Below, one piece after another: positions 40,197-47,754 of a stretch of DNA of 64,000 bases. Below the pieces are notes generated by a model. That model made no database searches. It worked only from the letters and a program-made list of their open reading frames with translations, and had not been told where the DNA came from. This DNA is from Lysobacterales bacterium (lineage in GTDB: Bacteria; Pseudomonadota; Gammaproteobacteria; Xanthomonadales; Xanthomonadaceae). The stretch covers positions 96,120-160,119 of the forward strand of contig JAFLDZ010000007.1 in NCBI GenBank assembly GCA_017302135.1, in the 5' to 3' direction. A program made the translations under genes and the position numbers. Each line of letters starts with the position of its first letter. Position 1 is the first letter of the stretch.

Positions 40197-40895
40197 ATGA
40201 CCGCGGTGCCGGCGATCCTTGCGGCGGTACTCGCGGCCGGCGCGTCGCACGATGCGCGAACGCAGGCGCCTGTGCCGTACCTCGCGCTGGGCGACAGTTA
40301 CACCATCGGCGAAAGCGTCGAACCCGCTGGCCGCTGGCCGGTGCAATTGGCTGATGCGCTGCGCGCCGACGGCGTCGCCATCGACGATCCGCGCATCATC
40401 GCCACAACCGGGTGGACCACCGACGAACTGTCGGCCGCCATCGATACCGCCGCCGCACCGCTCGGCGACGACTACGGCCTGGTCACGCTGCTGATCGGCG
40501 TCAACAATCAATATCGTGGCCGTCCCGTCGACGAATACGCGCACGAATTCGCGGTGCTGCTCGAACGCGCGATCGGATTTGCCGGACGTCGTGCCGACCG
40601 CGTGGTCGTGCTTGCGATTCCGGACTGGGGCGTGACGCCGTTCGCCGCGCGCAGCGGTCGCGACACCGCCGCCATCGCACGCGAACTCGACGCCTACAAC
40701 GCAGCGGCTGCGAAGATCTGCGCCCAACGCGGCGTAGCCTTCGTCGATATCGCGCCGGTGAGCCGCGAACGTGGTGCCGAACCGGCGATGCTGGCCGACG
40801 ATGGTCTGCATCCTTCGGCGGCGATGTACAGCGAATGGGCGCGACTGGCGCTGCCGGTCGCGCGGCGCCTGCTGGCGCAGACGCGCGCGCCGTGA
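40197..40895 (+). CDS. SGNH/GDSL-family hydrolase
   Basis: 232 residues. Block I is LALGDSYTIGE (nucleophile Ser), block III is IGVNNQYRG (oxyanion Asn) and the catalytic Asp/His pair is in ADDGLHPS near the C-terminus. The N-terminus (AILAAVLAAGASHDARTQAP) could be a short signal peptide. Such enzymes are esterases or lipases of varied specificity. It follows alaA by 3 bases and overlaps the next gene by 4 bases (GTGA). Confidence 0.85.
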   Translation: MTAVPAILAAVLAAGASHDARTQAPVPYLALGDSYTIGESVEPAGRWPVQLADALRADGVAIDDPRIIATTGWTTDELSAAIDTAAAPLGDDYGLVTLLIGVNNQYRGRPVDEYAHEFAVLLERAIGFAGRRADRVVVLAIPDWGVTPFAARSGRDTAAIARELDAYNAAAAKICAQRGVAFVDIAPVSRERGAEPAMLADDGLHPSAAMYSEWARLALPVARRLLAQTRAP

Positions 40896-41593
40896 ACCCG
40901 GCGGCGACCCAGCCGCTCGCCGCTGCGGATGCGCGCCGGATCGCCGAAGCCTTCCTGCCGGAATTTCCGCTGGGCAATCGCTACGACTACTACTACGTGC
41001 GCGGCAAGCTCGGCAGCGATCCGCTGTATCCCGGCGTGCTCGCCGCGCTGCGCGGCAGCGATGCGCCGCTGCTGGATCTGGGCTGCGGTCTGGGTCTGCT
41101 CGCGCATGCGCTGCGTTGCGATGGGCAGACGCAGGCGTATCGCGGCGTCGACAACGACAGCGCCAAGATCGCCCGCGCACGCCGCGCGGCGGACACGAGT
41201 GGTCTGACGCACACGCGCTTCGATGTCATCGATCTCGCCAACACGGTGCCGGAACACCGGGGCAGCGTCGCGATCCTCGATGTGCTGCAATATCTCGATG
41301 CCGATGCGCAGCGCGCATTGCTCGTGAACGCCGCAGCGATGCTGATGCCCGGCGCGCTGCTGGTGATCCGCAGCGCGCTCGACGATGACAGCGGTCGTGC
41401 GCGCGCCACCCGCGTCACCGATCGTCTCGCCAACTGGATCGGCTGGATGCGCTTCCGCCCGCGCTGCTGGCCCACGCGCGAAGGTTTGCGCGAAACGCTG
41501 GAAGCGACCGGCCTGCAGGCCGAATTCGCGCCGCTCTACGCCAACACGCCGTTCAACAACTGGCTGATCGTGGCGAAGCGCCCCGCATCGTGA
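40892..41593 (+). CDS. Class I SAM-dependent methyltransferase
   Basis: 233 residues. SAM-binding motif I is LLDLGCGLGLLAHAL, motif II GVDNDSAKIARAR, and VAILDVLQYLDADAQRALL is the post-motif typical of small-molecule methyltransferases. Start is GTG 40892, overlapping the stop of the SGNH hydrolase gene, which implies translational coupling. Substrate unknown. The trio alaA-SGNH-methyltransferase ends before a REP-like element at 41603. Confidence 0.82.
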   Translation: MNPAATQPLAAADARRIAEAFLPEFPLGNRYDYYYVRGKLGSDPLYPGVLAALRGSDAPLLDLGCGLGLLAHALRCDGQTQAYRGVDNDSAKIARARRAADTSGLTHTRFDVIDLANTVPEHRGSVAILDVLQYLDADAQRALLVNAAAMLMPGALLVIRSALDDDSGRARATRVTDRLANWIGWMRFRPRCWPTREGLRETLEATGLQAEFAPLYANTPFNNWLIVAKRPAS

Positions 41594-41602
41594 GCGTGCT
41601 TC

Positions 41603-41626
41603 CGTAGGAGGGGCTTCAGCCGCGAT
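41603..41626. repeat. REP-like element, reverse copy
   Basis: CGTAGGAGGGGCTTCAGCCG, the diverged reverse complement of the elements at 8728-8754 and 44037-44063. It lies between the convergent methyltransferase and polysaccharide deacetylase genes, 10 bases after the former's stop. Confidence 0.8.
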
Positions 41627-41772
41627 GCAGTTCCTCCGCCTTTCCGCGCAATGCAATGTCCGCCATCGCACAGCGTGTCGAGGGAAGTGTCGGATTGCGT
41701 GCCACATCGCATCTGCAGTGGTGCCGGCCTCGCGGCTTGACCAGCCATTCGGCTGTTGAAAGGCCGCCGCAC

Positions 41773-42558
41773 CTACAGAGGCTTGGGCAACATCGTGCGA
41801 TAACCGAGCGCATCCAGCCGCTTCAACAACAGCGAGATCGTTTCGACATTGCGCCCATGCGCCGCGCCTTCGTGCAGCAGCACGATCGCGCCCGGCGCGA
41901 GATTGCGTTCGATGCGGTCGACCACCGTCTGCGGATCAGCTTCGACACCATCGAAACCGCGCGCGCTCCAGGCCACGCGCGCGAGGCCATGGGTTTTCAA
42001 CGCCGCATGCACGAACGGATTGCTCATGCCGACCACCGCGCGGAACCAGCGCGGCGGTTCGCCGCTGATGTCGGTGAGAATCTTCTGCGTCCCGGCGATC
42101 TCGCGACGCATCCGCATCGGGCCCAGCGCCCAGAACCAGCGTGCGGGATGAGTGGCGCTGTGGTTGCCGATGCCGTGGCCGCGACGCAGGATCTCGCGCA
42201 CGCGTTCGGAATGCCGCGCCGCGCGTTCGCCGACCAGGAAGAACGTCGCTTTCGCACCGTGGGCATCGAGCGCATCGAGCACGGCCGGCGTGTCGTCGGA
42301 GGGGCCATCGTCGATGGTCAGCCAGACGATGCGATCGTCGGTCGATACACGATTCAGCACCGGTCCCAACAGCGCCGACTGCGGCCACAGCGTGCCCCAC
42401 CAGAACGGCGCATGGCTGATCAGCAGCAGCGGCAGGCCGAGCGTCCAGCCCCAGCGCCACCACGCGGCCGCGACCAGCAGCTGCGACAGCATCAGCAGCC
42501 ACGCCCACGCGTGCGGGTAGCGCGGAGTGCGGTGCAGGCTGGCGGAGGGGGCCGTCAT
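41773..42558 (-). CDS. Polysaccharide deacetylase (NodB-like) with N-terminal membrane anchor
   Basis: 261 residues. Two hydrophobic helices (AWLLMLSQLLVAAAWWRWGW and LGLPLLLISHAPFWWG) anchor the protein. The NodB domain shows motif 1 WLTIDDGPSDD, motif 2 GIGNHSATHP (the H-x3-H metal site), motif 3 PPRWFRAVVG and a C-terminal VLLHEG. Typical members are zinc-dependent deacetylases of N-acetylated glycans; the exact substrate is unknown. Divergent from the rhodanese gene, with only 44 bases between starts. Confidence 0.85.
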   Translation of the reverse strand: MTAPSASLHRTPRYPHAWAWLLMLSQLLVAAAWWRWGWTLGLPLLLISHAPFWWGTLWPQSALLGPVLNRVSTDDRIVWLTIDDGPSDDTPAVLDALDAHGAKATFFLVGERAARHSERVREILRRGHGIGNHSATHPARWFWALGPMRMRREIAGTQKILTDISGEPPRWFRAVVGMSNPFVHAALKTHGLARVAWSARGFDGVEADPQTVVDRIERNLAPGAIVLLHEGAAHGRNVETISLLLKRLDALGYRTMLPKPL

Positions 42559-42602
42559 CGCGGCATGATGCCACGCATCGCCACGCGTCTCGGGATCACG
42601 CC

Positions 42603-42923
42603 ATGAGCTTCCGCAATCTTTCCGTCGCCGATGCCGATGCGCAGGCCCGCGCCGGCGCGATCACCCTCGTCGATGTGCGTCCGCCCGAAGAGCGCGCGAT
42701 CGCAGCGGTACCGGTCGAATACGCGGGACTCGAAAACGGCGGACTCGAACGATTGTTGACCCTGCCCAAGGACGCGCCGCTCGCGTTCCTGTGCCATCAC
42801 GGCGGCCGCAGTGCGCAGGCAGCGATGTATTTCGCGCAGCAGGGGTTCGGCAATCTCTACAACGTCGTGGGTGGGATCGATGCGTGGAGTCTCGATGTGG
42901 ATGCGGAGATTCCGAGATATTGA
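42603..42923 (+). CDS. Rhodanese-like domain protein
   Basis: 106-residue single-domain rhodanese with the active-site loop FLCHHGGRSAQA (catalytic Cys) and the structural motifs VDVRPPEE and YNVVGGIDAWS. The loop CHHGGRS recalls the sulfurtransferase domain often found beside glutaredoxin-like proteins. A role in sulfur relay or thiol redox is likely; no partner is adjacent. Confidence 0.88.
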   Translation: MSFRNLSVADADAQARAGAITLVDVRPPEERAIAAVPVEYAGLENGGLERLLTLPKDAPLAFLCHHGGRSAQAAMYFAQQGFGNLYNVVGGIDAWSLDVDAEIPRY

Positions 42924-42926
42924 TCG

Positions 42927-42961
42927 CAGGGTGGAGCAAGCGCAGCGCTTGCTCCACCCTG
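42927..42961. terminator. Perfect 17-bp hairpin between convergent genes
   Basis: CAGGGTGGAGCAAGCGC / GCGCTTGCTCCACCCTG with a single central base, 4 bases after the rhodanese stop and 12 before the E2 stop. It shares the core GGTGGAG-GCAGCG-CTCCACC with the arms at 20523-20671 and so belongs to a dispersed repeat family. It probably serves as a bidirectional terminator, although no U-tract is present. Confidence 0.65.
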
Positions 42962-42973
42962 CCGTTGTCGCTG

Positions 42974-44374
42974 TCATCCCGGCAGTGAAAGATCATCCAG
43001 CATCGCCCGCAAAAACCTCGCCGCTTCGCCGCCGGTGCAGGCGCGGTGGTCGAAGGTGATCGACAGCGGAATGACCTTGTGCGATTCGAAGCCGCCGATC
43101 ACCGGGGTGATCTGATGGCGCGCGCGGCCTGCCGCGACGATCGCGACGCACGGCGGCACTACCACGGGCGTGGCGTAGCGGCCGGCGAACATGCCGAAAT
43201 TCGACAGCGAGATGGTGTAGCCGCTGAGTTCGCCCGGCGGGATGCTGCGGTCTTCGACCTGCGAGCGCAGGCGGCCGATCGCTTCGCGCACGCCGCGCGC
43301 GTCGAGCATGTCGGCGTTGCGCAGCGCGGGCACGAACAGGCCGTCGTCGGTGTCCACCGCGATGCCGATATCGACGTGCGGATGCAGGGTGCGGGTGAGG
43401 TTGTCGCCATCGAACCATGCGTTGAGCGCGGGCACGGCTTTGGCAGCGACGCAGATCGCGCGGACCAGCCGCGCGGTCATGTCGTTGCCGTGGGTCCAGG
43501 CATGAATATCGGCATCGTCGGTGAGCGTGGTCGGCACCACTTTCGCGTGCGCGTCGGCCATCACCCGCGCCATGTTGCGGCGCACGCCCTTGAGCTGTTC
43601 CGGTTGGCCGGTGACCGACACGCCCGGCGGCTGCGTGCGCATGGGTTTGCCGGTGGCGGAGAGTTGGGTGCGTTGTTGCGCTGCAGGCGTATGCGTTGGC
43701 GCGATGCCCGCGCCCGCTGCGCGCGCGCCGCCCTCCCCTGCATGAGGGGGAGGGTTGGGGAGGGGGCGGCCCTCGCCAGGCTTGGCCGAACCATCCGCCG
43801 CCGCGCGCTTCACATCGTCCATCGTCGCCACGCCGTCGGCGCCGGTGGCGCGCACGCGCGACAGATCCACGCCGAGCTTGCGTGCCATCGCGCGCACCGC
43901 CGGCATCGCCTTCACGCCGCCGACTGCGACGGCGGCTTCGCTGCGCACCGCGTCGGAGCTCTGCATCGCGCCGACAACGGTACCGGCGTCGTCGCGTTTT
44001 TGTTCTGTTGTTGTGGATGCCATCGGCGGAGAGGGAGAGCTCGGGGCTGAAGCCCCTCCTACGGCGGCGGCGGGCGGCGGTGCGTGATGATGGCCGGTGT
44101 CCTGGCCTTCGGCGCGCTGCGGCATCGAGGCATCGATTTCGAATTCCGCGAGCAGCGTGCCGGTGACGACGATGTCGCCGGCCGCGCCCGCGAGCTTCAG
44201 TACTTTGCCCGAGACCGGCGACGGCACTTCGACGACCGCTTTTGCGGTTTCCATCGACACCAGCGGCGCATCCAGCTTGATGGTGTCGCCGGGTTTCACG
44301 AACCACTCGACGATGGTGGCGTCGGGCAGGCCTTCGCCGAGGTCGGGGAGGATGAAGGTCTTGGTCTGGCTCAT
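42974..44374 (-). CDS. 2-oxoacid dehydrogenase E2 (dihydrolipoamide acyltransferase)
   Basis: 466 residues: a lipoyl domain (1-80, Lys45 in METAKA), an E3/E1-binding domain (about 155-192, MPAVRAMARKLGVDLSRV) and a catalytic domain (about 240-466) ending FDHRACTGGEAARF. In the canonical DHRxxDG the Asp is Thr here, a variant seen in this E2 subgroup. It transfers acyl groups from E1 to CoA and is the last gene of the E1-alpha/E1-beta operon; whether the substrate is pyruvate or branched-chain 2-oxoacids cannot be settled, though the two-subunit E1 and iso-fatty-acid lifestyle favour branched-chain. Both linkers are partly encoded by dispersed repeats (see 43731 and 44037). Confidence 0.9.
   Translation of the reverse strand: MSQTKTFILPDLGEGLPDATIVEWFVKPGDTIKLDAPLVSMETAKAVVEVPSPVSGKVLKLAGAAGDIVVTGTLLAEFEIDASMPQRAEGQDTGHHHAPPPAAAVGGASAPSSPSPPMASTTTEQKRDDAGTVVGAMQSSDAVRSEAAVAVGGVKAMPAVRAMARKLGVDLSRVRATGADGVATMDDVKRAAADGSAKPGEGRPLPNPPPHAGEGGARAAGAGIAPTHTPAAQQRTQLSATGKPMRTQPPGVSVTGQPEQLKGVRRNMARVMADAHAKVVPTTLTDDADIHAWTHGNDMTARLVRAICVAAKAVPALNAWFDGDNLTRTLHPHVDIGIAVDTDDGLFVPALRNADMLDARGVREAIGRLRSQVEDRSIPPGELSGYTISLSNFGMFAGRYATPVVVPPCVAIVAAGRARHQITPVIGGFESHKVIPLSITFDHRACTGGEAARFLRAMLDDLSLPG
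43731..43775. repeat. CCCTCCCC/GGGGAGGG repeat inside the E2 gene
   Basis: CCCTCCCCTGCATGAGGGGG and the following AGGGTTGGGGAGGGGG are of the same type as the terminal repeats of the DUF559 cassette at 56615 and 57017. Read in the E2 frame it encodes about GRPLPNPPPHAGEGGAR (residues 202-218), in the linker after the E3-binding domain. Confidence 0.8.
44037..44063. repeat. REP-like element inside the E2 gene
   Basis: Identical over 27 bases to 8728-8754. In the E2 frame it encodes VGGASAPSS (residues 105-113), within the flexible linker between the lipoyl and E3-binding domains, so the insertion kept the reading frame. Confidence 0.88.
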
Positions 44375-44414
44375 GGACGATTCCCTGGGTTCTGTTGCCG
44401 ATGGCGTCGAGGAT

Positions 44415-44780
44415 TCATGTCGACGATCCGGCCGATAAACGAAGCGCTTGCGCGATGTAGTCCTGCAGATGTTTCGCTTCGAGATCGGCGAGCGTCTGCA
44501 GTTTGATGTGGCGGCGGAATTTTCCGCTGCCTTCGAGCACGCGGTGCGGGTCCTTCAGTTCGGCGCCCTGGCCGAATTCCATCGAAACGTGCGCGGAATA
44601 GGCGAACACGCCGCAGAACTGCCCGGGCGCGGCGAACAGGATGCCGCCGTACATCACGCGCTCGGTGACCTTGGGCGCCACCGAACGGACCAGCGTTCGT
44701 GTCGCCTGCACGATCGCATGCAGATCAGGATGCGTGAGCTGCAGATCGTGGATGAGCTGTTCGACTTTTTGATCGCTCAT
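44415..44780 (-). CDS. DUF1801 (YdhG/YjbR-like) protein
   Basis: 121-residue small soluble protein. MSDQKVEQLIHDLQ at the N-terminus, VTERVMYGGILFAAPGQFCGVFAYSAHVSMEFGQGAELKDP in the middle and a GKFRRHIKLQTLADL segment match the DUF1801 fold (YdhG-like). Function unknown. Its ATG overlaps the stop of the SH3 gene (ATGA at 44777-44780). It lies between the E1 and E2 genes of the dehydrogenase operon. Confidence 0.78.
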   Translation of the reverse strand: MSDQKVEQLIHDLQLTHPDLHAIVQATRTLVRSVAPKVTERVMYGGILFAAPGQFCGVFAYSAHVSMEFGQGAELKDPHRVLEGSGKFRRHIKLQTLADLEAKHLQDYIAQALRLSAGSST

Positions 44781-45118
44781 CTCCGCTCCAGATGTTCCAC
44801 CGGCACCCATCCGCGCCGACCATCGGCATGTTCGCACCACCACCAACCGCCGATGTCGTGATGTAGGGCAACCTCATCGCCAGCATCCACATCCAGTTCC
44901 TGCGCGGAGTAATCGCGCGTCGCTTCGGCGCGGCCATCGCCGAGCGGCTTCAGCCAGTCGAACGGCGCCCAGCCTTCGTTGCCATCGGCGGTGATCGTCC
45001 AGATGAAAGCGGGCCATTCGGTGTCGCGTGCGCCGAGGGTCACAATCTCGCCCTGCGCGAAGCGGATCGGGTTCGCGTACTGGGTGCGGTAATCGCGGGT
45101 AACGCGGGCGCGGTTCAT
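44777..45118 (-). CDS. Tandem SH3-like domain protein
   Basis: 113 residues that divide into two SH3-like halves: ARVTRDYRTQYANPIRFAQG...WTITADGNEGWAPFDWL and EATRDYSAQELDVDAGDEVA...WWWCEHADGRRGWVPVEHL. Each half has the ALYDY-like start, an acidic loop and the GW(V/A)P ending. No signal peptide. Start MNRARV at 45118 overlaps the cupin gene stop by 4 bases. Binding partner unknown. Confidence 0.8.
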   Translation of the reverse strand: MNRARVTRDYRTQYANPIRFAQGEIVTLGARDTEWPAFIWTITADGNEGWAPFDWLKPLGDGRAEATRDYSAQELDVDAGDEVALHHDIGGWWWCEHADGRRGWVPVEHLERR

Positions 45119-45480
45119 ACCCACACGTCGTTGCGTGCGGTGAGTTCGCCACCGGCGTCGCCGGTGTTGACCACGCCGCGGGGTTCGATCAGCAGGACAT
45201 GACACTCGTCGTCGGCGTGCGGACAGTGCTCAACACCGCGCGGTACGACGATCATCTCACCCGCCTGCACCACTTCTTCGCGATCGCGAAACTGCATGCG
45301 CAGGGTGCCGGCGATCACGATGAACGTCTCGTCGGTGTCGTCGTGCGCATGCCAGACGAATGTGTCCCGCAGCTTCACCAGCTTGAACTGGTAGTCGTTC
45401 ATTTCGGCGATCACGCGTGGCGACCAGTGCTCGCCGACCAGTGCGAATTTCTGCGCGAGGTTGATTGCGGAAGCCGTCAT
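45115..45480 (-). CDS. Cupin-domain protein
   Basis: 121 residues. Cupin motif 1 is HAHDDTDETFIVIAG (metal ligands His, His, Glu) with motif 2 MIVVPRGVEHCP, so a metal-binding beta-barrel is expected. It is of the small single-domain type found in isomerases, oxygenases or sensors; no activity can be assigned. The gene starts 4 bases after the E1-beta stop and overlaps the SH3 gene, forming a tightly coupled operon. Confidence 0.85.
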   Translation of the reverse strand: MTASAINLAQKFALVGEHWSPRVIAEMNDYQFKLVKLRDTFVWHAHDDTDETFIVIAGTLRMQFRDREEVVQAGEMIVVPRGVEHCPHADDECHVLLIEPRGVVNTGDAGGELTARNDVWV

Positions 45481-45484
45481 CGCC

Positions 45485-46474
45485 TCAACTCGCCGCCAAG
45501 GTTCTTTTCGCCGCGGCGACGATTTTTTCGACGCTGGGCAGATACTTCATTTCCAGGCGGAACAGCGGGATATGCGTGTCGTAGCCGGTGACGCGTTCGA
45601 CCGGGGCGACGAGGTCGTACATCGATTCTTCGGCGAGACGCGCGGCGATCTCGGCGCCGAAGCCGGCGGTTTTCGGAGCTTCGTGGACGATCACGCAGCG
45701 GCCGGTCTTGCACACCGATTCGGCGATGGTCGGGAAATCCAGCGGTTTGAGCGTGGCCACGTCGATCACTTCGGCGCTGATGCCGTCTTTCGCCAACGCA
45801 TCCGCGGCTTCCAGGCATTCCTTCACCTGCGCGCCCCACGTGACCAGGGTGACATCGCTGCCGTCGCGCAGCACGTAGCACACGTCCAGCGGCAGCGCTT
45901 CGCCGTCGTCGGGCACCAGCTCCTTGTACTGGCGATAGATGCGCTTGGGTTCCATGTAGATCACCGGATCCTCGTCGCGGATCGCGGCGAGCAACAGGCC
46001 GTATGCGCGCTGCGGCGACGACGGCATCACCACGCGCAGGCCGGGCACGTTGGTGAACATCGCTTCGTTGGCTTCGCTGTGATGCTCCGGTGCGCGGATG
46101 CCGCCGCCCCACGGCACGCGCAGCACCATCGGACAGGTCAGACGTCCGCGGGTGCGATAGCGGAAGCGCGCGGCGTGGCAGACGATGTGATCGATCATCG
46201 GGTACACGAAGCCGTCGAACTGCGCTTCGGCGACCGGGCGCATGCCCTGCGCGGCCATGCCCACGGTGAGACCGGCGATCGTGGTTTCGTCCAGCGGCGT
46301 GTCCAGCACGCGCTCCGGGCCGAAGATCTGCTGCAGGCCGGCGGTGGCGCGGAACACGCCGCCGTTGACGCCGACATCTTCGCCGAGCACCAGAACGCGC
46401 TCGTCGGCGCGCATTGCGTAGGCGAGCGCCTGGGTGATCGCTTCGATCAAGGTAATCGGTGCGCCATCAGCCAT
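45485..46474 (-). CDS. 2-oxoacid dehydrogenase E1 component, beta subunit
   Basis: 329 residues. VLVLGEDVGVNGGVFRATAG with the ThDP-activating Glu, TPLDETTIAGLTVGMAAQG, GGIRAPEHHSE and the C-terminal transketolase domain (VTLVTWGAQVKECL, VIDVATLKPLD) identify the beta subunit of an alpha2beta2 E1. With the alpha subunit it decarboxylates a 2-oxoacid and reductively acylates the E2 lipoyl group. ATG 46474 overlaps the end of the alpha gene by 8 bases. Confidence 0.92.
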   Translation of the reverse strand: MADGAPITLIEAITQALAYAMRADERVLVLGEDVGVNGGVFRATAGLQQIFGPERVLDTPLDETTIAGLTVGMAAQGMRPVAEAQFDGFVYPMIDHIVCHAARFRYRTRGRLTCPMVLRVPWGGGIRAPEHHSEANEAMFTNVPGLRVVMPSSPQRAYGLLLAAIRDEDPVIYMEPKRIYRQYKELVPDDGEALPLDVCYVLRDGSDVTLVTWGAQVKECLEAADALAKDGISAEVIDVATLKPLDFPTIAESVCKTGRCVIVHEAPKTAGFGAEIAARLAEESMYDLVAPVERVTGYDTHIPLFRLEMKYLPSVEKIVAAAKRTLAAS

Positions 46475-47546
46475 GTTTGCGGCCCTCCGCGGCGATGGCT
46501 TCGGCACGCTGCAGCTGCAGATCCGGCGGCATTTCGGCGTAGAGGAAATCGAACATCGCGCTCACCGGCTGTACCGGCATTTCCAGATAGGCGTTGATTT
46601 CGATATCGATCATCCTCGCGCACTCGTCGGCCCAGGCGCTTTCCTGTGCTTCGTCCCAGAGGCCGGCGCTGGCGAGATAGGTGCGCAGCCGCGAGATCGG
46701 TTCGCGCGCCCATGCGGCTTTCACTTCGTCTTCGTTGCGATAGCGGCGTGCGTCGTCGGCGGTGGTGTGGTCGTGCAGGCGGTAGGTCATGAATTCGATG
46801 ACGCTGCCGCCACCGCCGCTGCGCGCGCGGTCGAGCGCGCGGCGCATGCCTTCCATCACCGCGATGATGTCGTTGCCGTCCACCTGCAGGCAGTGCAGGC
46901 CGCCGGCGATGCCTTTCTGGGCCAGCGTCGGCGCGCCGGTCTGCGCCGCGCGCGGCACCGAGATCGCCCAGCCGTTGTTGATGATGCACTGCACGAAGGG
47001 CAGGGCGTACGCGCCTGCGGCATTGATCGCGGCGTAGGTGTCGGTCTTGGAGCTGCCGCCGTCGCCGCAGGTGGCCACCGCGACGCGCGGCTCCTTGCGC
47101 AACTTGAACGCGAGCGCGGCCCCGGCCGCGTGCAGGCATTGGGTGGAGATCGGCACGCACCAGGAAAAGTCGTGCTTCGGCACGGCGAAGTCGTTGCCGC
47201 GCTCGTCGCCGCCCCAGTACAGCAGCACTTCGCGCGGACGCACGCCGCGCATGAACTGCGCGCCATACTCGCGGTAGCTCGGTGCGAACACGTCTTCGGG
47301 GCGCATCGCCGCGCCTATCCCGATATGGGTGGCTTCGTGGCCGAGACAGGCCGCGTAGGTGCCGAGCTTGCCGGTGCGCTGCAGGGCGATGGCTTTGCTG
47401 TCGAAGCTGCGCACCATCAGCATCTGCTTGAACAGCGGCAGCAGGGTTGCGGGATCGGCGAAGGCAGGAGGCGGTTCCGCGATGAGCGTGCCGTCCTGGC
47501 CGAGGTACTGCAGGTATTCGATTTCGAATCGTGCTACGACAGTCAT
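46467..47546 (-). CDS. 2-oxoacid dehydrogenase E1 component, alpha subunit
   Basis: 359 residues. The thiamine-diphosphate motif starts TCGDGGSSKTD and ends CIINNGWAIS (GDG...NN), with GHEATHIGIGAAM and the phosphorylation-loop-like YRLHDHTTADD. It is the first gene of the operon E1-alpha, E1-beta, cupin, SH3, DUF1801, E2. ATG 47546 is preferred over longer frames since TVVARFEIEYLQYLG matches the family start. A TATGAT box on the minus strand near 47580 could be its -10 element. Confidence 0.92.
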   Translation of the reverse strand: MTVVARFEIEYLQYLGQDGTLIAEPPPAFADPATLLPLFKQMLMVRSFDSKAIALQRTGKLGTYAACLGHEATHIGIGAAMRPEDVFAPSYREYGAQFMRGVRPREVLLYWGGDERGNDFAVPKHDFSWCVPISTQCLHAAGAALAFKLRKEPRVAVATCGDGGSSKTDTYAAINAAGAYALPFVQCIINNGWAISVPRAAQTGAPTLAQKGIAGGLHCLQVDGNDIIAVMEGMRRALDRARSGGGGSVIEFMTYRLHDHTTADDARRYRNEDEVKAAWAREPISRLRTYLASAGLWDEAQESAWADECARMIDIEINAYLEMPVQPVSAMFDFLYAEMPPDLQLQRAEAIAAEGRKHG

Positions 47547-47657
47547 CGTGGTGCCGTCTGTTGCGTCGGTCCCCGAATCATACCCGTTGCGCCTGAAGCG
47601 TCCGTTGCGCACCGCGTCATGACACTTGCCGTGCGACGGCGTATGGCGCCCGGCCCA

Positions 47658-47686
47658 CAAAAAAGCGCGGCCGGAGCCGCGCTTCT
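47658..47686 (-). terminator. Rho-independent terminator of the secreted nuclease gene
   Basis: Minus-strand AAGCGCGGC-TCC-GGCCGCGCTTTTTT, a 9-bp stem with a U6 tract, about 70 bases after the nuclease stop. It insulates the following E1-alpha promoter. A second strong hairpin (GCCGACGGCCGC / GCGGCCGTCGGC, 47721-47747) lies between it and the stop. Confidence 0.88.
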
Positions 47687-47754
47687 GGGGGGTGATGCTG
47701 CGATCGCGCTTAGCGAAGCCGCCGACGGCCGCAGTGCGGCCGTCGGCGTAGCGC

